64,000 bases of DNA from Leptidea sinapis (taxonomy: Eukaryota; Arthropoda; Insecta; Lepidoptera; Pieridae), in assembly GCF_905404315.1 (NCBI RefSeq), contig NC_066266.1, positions 6,765,501 through 6,829,500 on the forward strand, written 5' to 3'. Both the position numbers and the translations under genes were made by a program. Of this stretch, positions 35,219 to 44,489 are shown piece after piece (within the stretch, counting starts at the first letter, position 1; each line of letters begins with the position of its first letter). The notes beneath the pieces are model-generated. The model had not been told where the DNA came from. It did no database searches and saw nothing but the letters and a program-made list of their open reading frames with translations.

Positions 35219-38200
35219 GTAATTATTAAAAAAATATGTTATGTGTGAGTGTAGTGAAACACTTGGTCGGAACAAAGTTCCTTTAAAATTTTCCTTTTCC
35301 GTTCCTTCAAAATAAATCAAATCAAAATCACTTTATTCATATTGTAGATCATGGCACTGTCACTTAGGAATGTCATAAGTTTTAATGAGAAGAATATATT
35401 GTATATAATTATTAACTAATACAAATAAATGAATTACTAGCATTTGAGAGCAAATGAAAAAAGTAATTATATTCATCGACAAAATCGACACGGATTTATA
35501 AAATTGTGACGCAAGTGAAACATTTTTCACAAAGTATATTAAAACCAGCATAATAATAAAATAAAATTTATATTTTGCCGTTTACTTATTCATAAAATAA
35601 AAATATAATAAAATAAAATCCTTTTGACAGTTGGAGGGTTTGAATTCGCAATATTATTTATCTATGTTTAAACCTAAAAATAAAATACTTCATTTTATAT
35701 TAGAACCTTACAATCATACAATTAATCTGTACTTATTAAAGTATAATATGAGATATGAGGGTAGATGGATATTGAGTTAACTGGCTGGTAACTGATGTGC
35801 TTCGCTTCACCTAAACAATTGCATAATATTATGTACAATATTTTTTGTTAATTATGAAATTTATAAAAATTCAATTAATACAATAATTATTTCGTTGTTC
35901 CTTGTTCTTGCAATAAAATAAAATGTCCCAGCAGAACTGTCAAACCATGCGTCAAAAAATTTATCTCATAGAAATGTTCTTACAAAAATAAAATTTTGAC
36001 AATAAAAAAAACTATATTTAAAAAAACTGACTTCAAAAACTAAAAAGTATAAAATAACTAAATAAAGATTTAATTTAATACAGCGCTTATGCAAACCTTT
36101 TATTAATAACACAAACCATATTAGATAATAAAATACAATTATTTGTTTGTGTTGACTTTTGATATATGTAATAGTAGGTAACTACACTCGCCACGTGTGA
36201 CTTAGAGCGGGATAATTTCATTTAGATTCTAACCATGTCGGAATAACCCATGTGGGCAGATGTCGTTGATAGTTACAACAAGTAAGATTTTCATAATATT
36301 ATGTTTTATTTTGTCAGAATCTCTCAGCAAGCACATGTGTGAAACCGAATTTTTTATGTCTATAGAATGTTAACAGTTGATTTTTTTTCTACCCTCATTA
36401 CATAAATTAACATGTGTTATTAAGTGAAATGATATTTTATTTATTTATTCAAAAAGCTTACCAACTTGATACAATTTTTTAACTTATGCACTGAGAATTA
36501 AACAAATATAATAAAATAGTATAAATGTACTTAAATTATAGGGAGGCACAACATTCCTATACCGAATACATGTGATATGAAGTAAAAAGTGAAATATTAC
36601 AATTTTTAGAGAGCAATATAAATTTACTTCTTAAAATTAAGAAAATTTTCATAAATCAATGTTTTCATCTATATTAAAAATACTATTATATTATTTTATA
36701 TAGTTGTAAAATTAGCTGTAGGTAATTGTATTACCTGTGGTGATTCAGCTGCCTAAGGACATCCACACCACCAGGGGTTACGAGATCTGTTGCCCGCCTT
36801 TAAGGAGGGGGTATGGTCTATTCTCGAAGGTTAAGTCAAATTAGATTTAAGTTGAAGACGAAGTTTTAATATTTAAAATATATTAAATGACAGCTTACAG
36901 TTGTGTGCGTCTGTACAAGTTCCCAAATCACTCGGAGGCTTGGAGGCAGAAGCTCTGTATATAGACACAAATACAAATTTCAACCTCAATAGATTTAAAG
37001 GTAAAGTTTCATTTATTTAATTACTTTCATTTTTGTTTCTTTTTACAAGTTACAATGCTAGTGTAAAAATATCTGATTTTAGAACTTCACAAATATTATT
37101 AGTTTTTATAGATTATACTTTGTTAATATAGGTGGTATCTACCTTTTTTTTTATTATAAAATATCAACTTGTGTATTTTGAAAACTTTTAGATTTTTATA
37201 AGGCTTTTTCTAGGTTTAGTACCCACCGAGAGCGGGTTTCCTACTTTCTGTTTGTGTTTACTATTTATTCTAATAGAATTATATTCATTGCTAAATACAT
37301 GCTACCTTCTATGCTCTATAAACTCTCAATCAAAACTATCAAAGTATCCATGAAAGAGAATAACGTATTCTTGTAACCAATCAAGCGCGGCACGTTTCAT
37401 GAATTATTCTAAATATTATACACAGGATTTTCCAACAGCCCGGTAAAGCTAAAGCCAACCAAATAGGTCTAAGGTCGCAAGCGGTGGAGGGTCACTAGTG
37501 GGTGGCCCTTTGCACAGGATGGTGCCTAGATTATGGGTACCACAACGGCACCTATTTCTGCCGTGAAGCAGTAATATGTAAGCTTTATTATATTTCGGTC
37601 TGAAGGGCGCCGTAGCTAGTGAAATTTCTGGGCAAATAAGACTTAACAACTTATGTCTCAAGGTGACGAGCGCAATTGTAGTGCTGCTCAGAGTATCAGG
37701 GCGTATCATTACCATCAGCTGAACGTCCTGCTCGTCTCCTTCCTTACTGTCATAAAAAAATCTTCACATTACTTCGTGATTCGGCATATTTGGCGACCTG
37801 AACCTACGGCATAGCGTCATATACTCATATCCCTACTTATCAACAACAATAATACCTTATCTATTACATTAGGTAGGCATGTATTATTATTGGTCACAGA
37901 GTAAAATATGATCCTGAAATAAAATATGCTAAACTTTCCAACAGAGATATTATTAGCCAGCTTAGAGAAATGTCATAATATATTAAAGATTACAAAGTCA
38001 GTGAACATAGAAGACGCACTACGTAAGCTACATTATGTCAGGACTTCAGGCTTGGAAAAGTTTTGTAGTCTTATGTACACTCTACCTAAATTTATAGAAG
38101 AAAGACCCAATGTAAGTATTAACATGTTTCAAGATATTATGGTGCCAATGAAGACATATAAAATGAAAAATTAAAAATATTTATTTCAGTAACAAAAATG

Positions 38201-41200
38201 GTTCAAACATAATAGTGGATGTGACCTTCTATTAAGTGAGAAACACCTGTCACACAGCCACACTCTTCCATATCAATTAAAATTAACATTTCCAAAAACT
38301 AGGGATCACAAATTAAGTCTAAAAATATAATGTAACAAAAGAAAAATTTTATACAAACAGGATGTCTCTGTGTGTGTGTGTGTGTCATTGTTACTTTTTG
38401 TAAAACATACTTATTGTACTATCAAGAAGGTATATCTATAATTTACTCCGTGTAGTTAAATAGCTCTTCCATTTCCACATAATTCATGGATTTCAACCAA
38501 GTGGTTAAACTTCGTCTACATTCCACTTTGTTAAGCGATATAGATCTTGAGTTTTTCATTAATAAGGTTATAAACATGTTCTGATTGTTTCATGAACTGT
38601 CGCTTTGCAAAAGTGGTCTTTACACTAGTTGGCTTAATAATAACATGTTTTCTCCTTTTCAAAAGGTAAGAAGGATTAGGGATTAAAGTTTTGTGTCTTT
38701 TAAGAGTGTTACTCTTAAAAGACACAAAACAACAAGAGTAACATGAAGGACATAAAGTTTTCTAACGGATAGTACGTCGCAGTCTTTATTAAAAACTAGT
38801 TGACCCGACAGACGTTGTTCTGTATATAATAAATAATACAATGTTTTTATATGATTTTGTCAATAATATATCATAACATCAAAAATTACTTCGTATAATA
38901 TGCACCCTGCTGTCGTAATGAAATTGTTTCACAGCAGAAATGTCAAACCGAGCGTCAATAAATTGTCTCATAGAAATTATGTATGGACACATCAAAGGAA
39001 AAACAAATTTGATGTTTTTATTTAATTTAGCAGCATTTTCCTATTTATTACCTTTTTTATACCTTTTAAACCTTCTCTGGACTTCCACAAATAATTCAAG
39101 ACCAAAATTAGCCAAATCGGTCCAGCCGTTCTCGAGTTTTAGCGAGACTAACGAACAGCAATTCATTTTTATATATAGATATGGAAGTATTTCCGACGGC
39201 CTCCTCATTGCCAGTGATACTACAACGCAGTGCCGCGTATGATGCTTTGAAACCCAAAAGGACGCGACCGTCGATTGCATCCGTTTCACTAACTAGCATC
39301 GTCCAAACCTAAACATACCTTCACACCTAGCCTAGCCGGCATTCTGATTAAATGAGCTTAACAAAAAGATCTTAAGTAATATGAGAACATTTATTATTTT
39401 TGGAGTTTATTGGAGTTTTCCTTTAGAATCGATTTTCATATAAGGCGCCCGGTATGAGAAAAATATGGATGGTAAAATCTGCTCATCATAATTTGATAGT
39501 AACGTTTTTCTTATTTAAATAAAAACAGACTTTGTCACCTTACAAATAAGGCAACAATTAGCACTGTATTTTCCTGTCGGCCACCTAGCGATACTTTTGA
39601 AAATTATTTTATTTTGCAATAAGAAGTGTTGTGGCTAGTGAAAGTTAGTTTCCTAAACTTTAATAGATGGCGTTGAATCTTAGCTATGAAAATTAAAAAC
39701 AAATAATACTAGATTAAACGTAATCTAGTGTAACTTTCATAAACTATTTCGTATTTCCAAATCGAACGCTGAATCTTTCGAGTAACAACTTCTTTTTAAT
39801 TTATTTTACTTTTTAAGGTACGATTAATAGCAATAGACTCGATTATAGATCCATTCAAGGAAGGTATTACCTTACAGCGCAGGACTGGCTTGTTATTTCG
39901 TTTGATGGCTGATTTACAGAGGATTGCTGTCTCCAGGCAAATTGCTGTAAGTATGTACGGATGCTGATTAGAGCCGATGACAGTGAGCGATCGATGTTTT
40001 AGCCACATATTTAAGGCGAAGAGTTAGCAGAAAACACGCAAACATGGTGTTTTTAGACAAGTTTTGTGGTGAAAGTGTAGCATTTGGAGCTATGAACACT
40101 ACTTAATCCTGTCACACATATCCTTAAGTCTTATTAGGTTGCTAATGCTTGCTGTTGGTTATAGTTAACACTGCTGAGCCTTTTTGAACTACCACTTTTC
40201 TTTGAAGTTAAACAAGTTTTTTGGCATGGCGTGACGCATTTTTTGGTACTTCTCTCAGAAAAGTTATTCTTATAGCTTGTACTTTTTTGTGTAGGTTCAT
40301 TTATTCAGATTAGTAGTGCGTAACGAGGATTGTAAGCATATAAACTGTTTTCCACCCAAGAATTTTGAAAATATTGGCTTTGTTACATAGATGGCGGGCC
40401 GGCAGCCGTGAACTCATATCGCTCAATTGTATGGCAATTAATGGCAATGGCATTTAGTGTCGCCTTAAGGTAGCGTCTCTCGTGAATCTGGGAAAAGAAT
40501 GCACTTGTTCGAGCGCCGCGAACATCAGATGGCCCTATTAATAAAATTCCCGAAGGGAAGCTATTCACTTAGTTCACATAGAGCTAAGAACAGATAGGAC
40601 AGACAATTACTCAATTATCACACTATGATATGTAATGTTCTTATTACCTTTTGTTTTAAAATAGAAAGGGGCGAGACGATCAGGACGTTCAGCTGATACG
40701 GCGCCCTTGAGACCGAAACAAAGTAATGCTTACACACTACCGCTTCACTGCAGAAATAGGCGCCTTAATAACTGTCAGTTGTATAAGGGTATTTATTGTA
40801 GGTGAAATGAACATTACACGGAATAGGTTTATTTAATTGTGCCCTGTTTCGATCTCTTATTTTGACCTTTATTATATCCCTGGCTCACTTATCTGCAGGC
40901 TTCGAGTATGGTATAATTTATGGCAGCAGACATTCCATATAAAACTTTTCTAATTTGGTTTTCATGCTATTGTTGCAAAACATAGACTTTTTATAATTAA
41001 TTATGACTTCAGCTCCTCTGATTTGCTCGACAACAGAGCAAATAATCATCTTTGCCGTTTTGTAATGTGCAGCTGACCTTGACCTTGATTAGTGTTTATT
41101 AATTTTAAAGGAATCTGTGTCTTTTAGTTATATTTTTACTTCTTTATCGATCGGTCTCCGTTTATACGCTGTATTTGGGCACTTGGATTCTACTATGGCA

Positions 41201-41904
41201 TTTACTCCACAAATCCATGTGTTGAAGCTGCTATATATGACAATCCCTTGTCTAAAAAATAAACTTAGAGGCTCCATTTTAATAACTTTATTATTTAACT
41301 AGTTGCATTCATTAAGTCGACCATGTGTGATCAATGAAATGTCAGCAATGATTGTCGAAGCTCCCATCCATTTACTACACTATTAGAGAATAGCTTTTCT
41401 TTCTATCATGCCTCCTTCTTCAACATTTTTTTTCTTTTCAAAAAACATATTTTTTTCAATAACTGCCTCTGGTACGTCTGGTTTTTTCTGACTGCTGCAC
41501 ATGATATTTCTTCTCATTATTTCATATATTTACTGTTTAAGAGCGTAGTTGCTAAATAACTTTCTAATTTCTTGAAAAGATTCCAAGAACTATATTATAA
41601 TTTTATTCATAAGTTGTACTATATTTTTTTGGAAACAAAGCTCGTCATTTTATGTATACGGTTTCAGATAGTGCTAACGAATCAAATGAGCACACGGATA
41701 GGACTGTCGACGGGCGCAGTAGTGGGAGCTCTGGGGGACGGATGGGCACATCGGTGTAATATACGGCTGCTACTATCGGCCCCTCGGAATGTGGATGCTG
41801 AAAGAGTGGCGGCCTTGCTAAAGAGTAACAGTTCACCAGAAACTGTAGGAAGGTTCCGAGTGAGTAAAGCTAACAGTTCAGTACTAATAGCAAAGAATAT
41901 GTAA
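35088..41904 (+). CDS. RAD51C: RAD51C-like recombination ATPase (N-terminus unresolved)
   Basis: Five exons (35088-35218, 36901-37000, 37945-38111, 39818-39946, 41668-41904) join in phase with GT/AG borders. They give a RecA/RAD51-fold core: Walker A GLSGTGKTQL, a QVPKSLGGLEAEALYIDT strand, a Walker B strand VRLIAID, the VLTNQMSTRIG block, and a C-terminal GDGWAHRCNIRLLLSA...LLKS...GRFRVSKA segment. The order and the VLTNQM, ALG-W-H and LLKS blocks fit RAD51C better than XRCC3 or RAD51B. RAD51C acts in nuclear homologous recombination, in the BCDX2 and CX3 complexes, and in Holliday-junction processing. The stop is TAA at 41902. A GTGAGT at 41860 could alternatively be a donor to a further exon. 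The N-terminal domain was not found. It converges with annexin. Confidence 0.82.
35565..35665 (-). mobile_element. Partial copy of the tRNA-Leu-like SINE
   Basis: Shares TTATTCATAAAATAAAAATA and the box-B side GGGTTTGAATT with 50398-50600. The rest of the head is missing. It lies in an intron of the RAD51C-like gene. Confidence 0.45.
36020..36085 (+). repeat. Short repeat ACTGACTTCAAAAACTAAAAAG type
   Basis: AAAGTATAAAATAACTAAAT-AAAGATTTAATTTAATAC is shared with 53770-53845 (preceded there by AAACCGACTTCAAAATCTC). The GACTTCAAAA phrase is the reverse complement of the end of the element at 33420-33445, so these may be its terminal fragments. Confidence 0.5.
36901..37000 (+). CDS. RAD51C: RAD51C-like exon 'QVPKSLGG'
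   Basis: Acceptor ACAGCTTACAG, donor AAAG|GTAAAG. It completes the split codon (C) and reads CASVQVPKSLGGLEAEALYI, DTNTNFNLNRFK, ending one base into a codon. This is the segment after the P-loop helix that leads to the D-T pair conserved in the family. Confidence 0.85.
37437..37760 (+). repeat. Interspersed repeat A, copy in a RAD51C intron
   Basis: Contains ATTATGGGTACCACAACGGC, CTATTTCTGCCGTGAAGCAG, TTTCGGTCTGAAGGGCGCCG, AAGGTGACGAGCGCAATTGT and CATCAGCTGAACGTCCTGCT. It extends further 5' than the 6-kb and 49-kb copies. The 88-codon minus ORF is a by-product. Confidence 0.8.
37945..38111 (+). CDS. RAD51C: RAD51C-like exon before Walker B
   Basis: Acceptor TTCCAACAG, donor CCCAAT|GTAAGT. 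It reads EILLASLEKCHNILKITKSV, NIEDALRKLHYVRTSGLEKF, CSLMYTLPKFIEERPN. The YVRT...LLP-F pattern corresponds to the YFRC...YLLPDF region of RAD51C. Confidence 0.8.
38371..38386. repeat. GT microsatellite
   Basis: About eight GT dinucleotides in an intron of the RAD51C-like gene. Confidence 0.9.
38443..38790 (-). pseudogene. Broken coding-like segment, antisense in a RAD51C intron
   Basis: Two minus-strand frames read like protein: SFKSNTLKRHKTLIPNPSYL, LKRRKHVIIKPTSVKTTFAK, RQFMKQSEHVYNLINE; then, shifted by one base at an A5 run, KNSRSISLNKVECRRSLTTW, LKSMNYVEMEELFNYTE and stop (38443). A further shift upstream yields LCPSCYSCC. The upstream side ends at a mobile-element boundary near 38795, and a perfect 20-bp palindrome (38688-38730) lies inside. 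It probably is a gene relic; a sequencing error at the homopolymer cannot be excluded. The family is unknown; the Cys cluster might be a zinc ribbon. Confidence 0.4.
38797..39182 (+). mobile_element. Non-autonomous element of the GACCCGACAGACGTTGTTCT family
   Basis: Begins CTAGTTGACCCGACAGACGT and ends AACAGCAATTCATTTTTATA-TATAGAT. Internal phrases TTTCACAGCAGAAATGTCAA and CATAGAAATTATGTATGGAC recur, inverted, at 52555-52890. It resembles non-autonomous Helitrons or LINE-derived elements common in Lepidoptera; the class is unresolved. The short ORFs inside are by-products. Confidence 0.55.
39818..39946 (+). CDS. RAD51C: RAD51C-like exon with Walker B
   Basis: Acceptor CTTTTTAAG, donor GCT|GTAAGT, exactly 43 codons, phase 0 at both ends. 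It reads VRLIAIDSIIDPFKEGITLQ, RRTGLLFRLMADLQRIAVSR, QIA. The hydrophobic strand ending in Asp is Walker B; the RTGLL...L..LA pattern follows as in RAD51C. Confidence 0.85.
40011..40468. mobile_element. TTAA-target miniature element, copy 1
   Basis: 458 bp including TTAA at each end (40011-40014, 40465-40468), with inner ends GGCGA...TCGCC. A second copy with the same structure is at 60219-60659, same orientation and highly similar. TTAA target sites point to the piggyBac or Kolobok superfamilies. There is no ORF. Confidence 0.8.
40672..40790 (-). repeat. Interspersed repeat A, truncated inverted copy
   Basis: Contains GACGTTCAGCTGATACG, GGCGCCCTTGAGACCGAAAC and CACTGCAGAAATAGGCGCC, the reverse complement of the conserved segments of repeat A with its middle missing. 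Confidence 0.65.
41668..41904 (+). CDS. RAD51C: RAD51C-like last exon
   Basis: Acceptor ACGGTTTCAG. It reads IVLTNQMSTRIGLSTGAVVG, ALGDGWAHRCNIRLLLSAPR, NVDAERVAALLKSNSSPETV, GRFRVSKA and ends SVLIAKNM before TAA. It has the conserved NQM, ALG-W-H and LLKS features of RAD51C C-termini. Confidence 0.82.
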   Translation: MVLTNQMSTRIGLSTGAVVGALGDGWAHRCNIRLLLSAPRNVDAERVAALLKSNSSPETVGRFRVSKANSSVLIAKNM

Positions 41905-41946
41905 TAGTACAAGTACTTATAGTTAAAACATGATTGCAAATGAAAT

Positions 41947-42186
41947 ATGTATTCATGCAAACGTCTTGAAGATGTATTGCCAGCCGTTGAGGTGTATCAA
42001 AACTCTAAGCTGGAATGTCCCCAAGTTCACATCAGTCTGACAGTCCAGAAGCTGGCTACTGAATATTACACAGTATACACGCACAGTTTGGCGAGACGAG
42101 AGAGCTTCTTCCAAGAGGTCTCTACCATGCTGGGCCCTGCAGAGCATCATTGTCAATACGCTGACCCACAAACTAGCGCTCTATAA
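41947..42186 (+). CDS. Unidentified 79-codon ORF running into the 78-bp array
   Basis: Starts MYSCKRLEDVLPAVEVYQNS, continues KLECPQVHISLTVQKLATEY, YTVYTHSLARRESFFQE and then enters the first 78-bp repeat in a frame that stops after one unit. Composition and GC content look coding. The first 172 bases precede the array and end exactly where it starts, so this sequence may be the exon whose end was amplified. The family is not recognised. It could be an exon of a further plus-strand gene, or a gene fragment. Confidence 0.35.
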   Translation: MYSCKRLEDVLPAVEVYQNSKLECPQVHISLTVQKLATEYYTVYTHSLARRESFFQEVSTMLGPAEHHCQYADPQTSAL

Positions 42187-43413
42187 GCCGCACGTGTCTC
42201 TACCATGCTGGGCCCTGCAGAGCATCATTGTCAATACGCTGACCCACAAACTAGCGCTCTATAAGCCGCACGTGTCTCTACCATGCTGGGCCCTGCAGAG
42301 CATCATTGTCAATACGCTGACCCACAAACTAGCGCTCTATAAGCCGCACGTGTCTCTACCATGCTGGGCCCTGCAGAGCATCATTGTCAATACGCTGACC
42401 CACAAACTAGCGCTCTATAAGCCGCACGTGTCTCTACCATGCTGGGCCCTGCAGAGCATCATTGTCAATACGCTGATCCACAAACTAGCGCTCTATAAGC
42501 CGCACGTGTCTCTACCATGCTGGGCCCTGCAGAGCATCATTGTCAATACGCTGACCCACAAACTAGCGCTCTATAAGCCGCACGTGTCTCTACCATGCTG
42601 GGCCCTGCAGAGCATCGTTGTCAATACGCTGACCCACAAACTAGCGCTCTATAAGCCGCACGTGTCTCTACCGTGCTGGGCCCTGCAGAGCATCATTGTC
42701 AATACGCTGACCCACAAACTAGCGCTCTATAAGCCGCACGTGTCTCTACCATGCTGGGCCCTGCAGAGCATCATTGTCAATACGCTGACCCACAAACTAG
42801 CGCTCTATAAGCCGCACGTGTCTCTACCATGCTGGGCCCTGCAGAGCATCATTGTCAATACGCTGACCCACAAACTAGCGCTCTATAAGCCGCACGTGTC
42901 TCTACCATGCTGGGCCCTGCAGAGCATCATTGTCAATACGCTGATCCACAAACTAGCGCTCTATAAGCCGCACGTGTCTCTACCATGCTGGGCCCTGCAG
43001 AGCATCATTGTCAATACGCTGATCCACAAACTAGCGCTATATAAGCCGCACGTGTCTCTACCATGCTGGGCCCTGCAGAGCATCATTGTCAATACGCTGA
43101 CCCACAAACTAGCGCTCTATAAGCCGCACGTGTCTCTACCATGCTGGGCCCTGCAGAGCATCATTCTCAATACGCTGACCCACAAACTAGCGCTCTATAA
43201 GCCGCACGTGTCTCTACCATGCTGGGCCCTGCAGAGCATCATTCTCAATACGCTGACCCACAAACTAGCGCTCTATAAGCCGCACGTGTCTCTACCATGC
43301 TGGGCCCTGCAGAGCATCATTCTCAATACGGTGACCCACAAACTAGCGCTCTATAACCCGGACGTGCCTCTACCGTGCTGGGCCCTATAGAGCATCATTC
43401 TCAATACGGTGAC
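42119..43413 (+). repeat. 78-bp tandem array, ~16.6 copies, open reading frame throughout
   Basis: Unit of 78 bp beginning TCTCTACCATGCTGGGCCCT, sixteen full copies plus 47 bp. One frame (42194-43390, 398 codons) stays open because 78 is a multiple of three; it encodes a 26-residue repeat (SLPCWALQSIIVNTLTHKLA + LYKPHV). Copies are almost identical: ACC to ATC in units 5, 11 and 12; ATT to GTT in unit 7; GTC to CTC in units 14-16. Each junction contains CACGTG until the last, degenerate unit. There is no signal for translation of the array, so I call it a minisatellite. Confidence 0.95.
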
Positions 43414-43549
43414 AACCAATTGGGACAGACCATACGCCTATGCAAAATTATGCACAGATCGCCCTGCGTAGTCTGTGGTACGTGACCAAATCCATTCGGC
43501 TTTGTGGCCGTTGGAATCACCCAAGACTATGATTTCAGCGGAGGGAATC

Positions 43550-43990
43550 TGTACACGTACACACGCGAATCAATTACCGGCTGAGGTTTTCCCGAACAGA
43601 TACGACTTAGGGACCTTCAATAAAACCTAACAGGTCGGCAACGCATTGCTCAATTTTGTACGTTAAATATGATCCTCGATACTAACCTTATTCTGTTCGA
43701 GTGTGTTAATTTACCCGGACGAGTCTGGTCCGATTGTGCTGACGTCATAAGACGGCAGCGTGACTCTCCCACTTCTCTAACATCAACGACCTTACGTCAC
43801 CAACTAAAATACTATCTAACATACAACCACACTGTGGGATGAATCTCTTTGCTGTGTCCAGGTGGACGCGACATGGCTGTGATACCTGTCGTTCCAAGAC
43901 CGGGTAGGAGATGGAGACCATTTACCATCAGGCACTCGTCTGACAAGTTGTTTGATCCTTTATTCCATAAAAAGTCATAAGACCTAAAAC
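43550..43990 (+). mobile_element. Diverged LINE tail
   Basis: Contains text readable as NQLPAEVFPEQ / NRYDLGTFNK across a frameshift, then GGTCGGCAACGCATTGCTC, and ends CTTTATTCCATAAAAAG. The order matches LINE tail family B (LP-VF--RYDLGTF--, GGCAACGC, TCCATAAAA). The 62-codon minus frame here is its shadow. Confidence 0.5.
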
Positions 43991-44438
43991 ATATGCTCAA
44001 TATATAACTATATTAGTCAACCCCAATTATGTTATCAATATTGCTTCTTTCTTACTTGCAAAAACAATAATATATCTGGTACTAAGTTTGTATCTCGGAT
44101 TATATTATTAAGAACCGAATGTACATTGAGGAGCATACATTTAAACCCAGTTGCTTTTACATGCACAAAACAAATTAACAATTATTTAGGCCTTATAGGT
44201 TATTATTATTTTTGTTACAGATCTGTCAAGACGGCATCAGGGATATTCTATAATAAAACACATATTTAACAGGCATAGTTTAATTCAGTGTACTGTAATA
44301 ATATCTAAATACATCATAAAGAGAACTACAGCACCAATAAATATCTCATTTTCACAAAAATATTCAAGCAACACTTCTATTTTGATTAATATTAAGGCAG
44401 TTTCACAGTGAACATAGATTCTTTTATTATGCATTTTC

Positions 44439-44489
44439 TTATGATATAATAGTGAGAAGGACGCGTTTGTAGTCCCCTTTCGTATCGTC
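44439..44489 (-). CDS. AnxB9: Annexin alternative terminal exon 4 (most distal)
   Basis: Acceptor ATTTTGCAG, then DDTKGDYKRVLLTIIS and TAA. It keeps the (G/D)DT-GDYK core of the canonical ending. It is 51 nt like the other three. Usage would require skipping the three upstream alternatives. Confidence 0.85.
   Translation of the reverse strand, partial: DDTKGDYKRVLLTIIS

Noticed and set aside
42194..43390. 398-codon ORF as a genuine repetitive protein gene
   Set aside because: The frame is open only because the 78-bp unit is a multiple of three and stop-free in that frame. No promoter, acceptor or non-repeat domain is attached in that frame. Kept as a tandem repeat, with the coding possibility listed as a finding.
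43400..44430. Fifth annexin terminal exon
   Set aside because: Scanned the minus strand for an acceptor followed by a 51-nt frame resembling GDT-GDYK and found none; the region is a LINE tail and AT-rich sequence.
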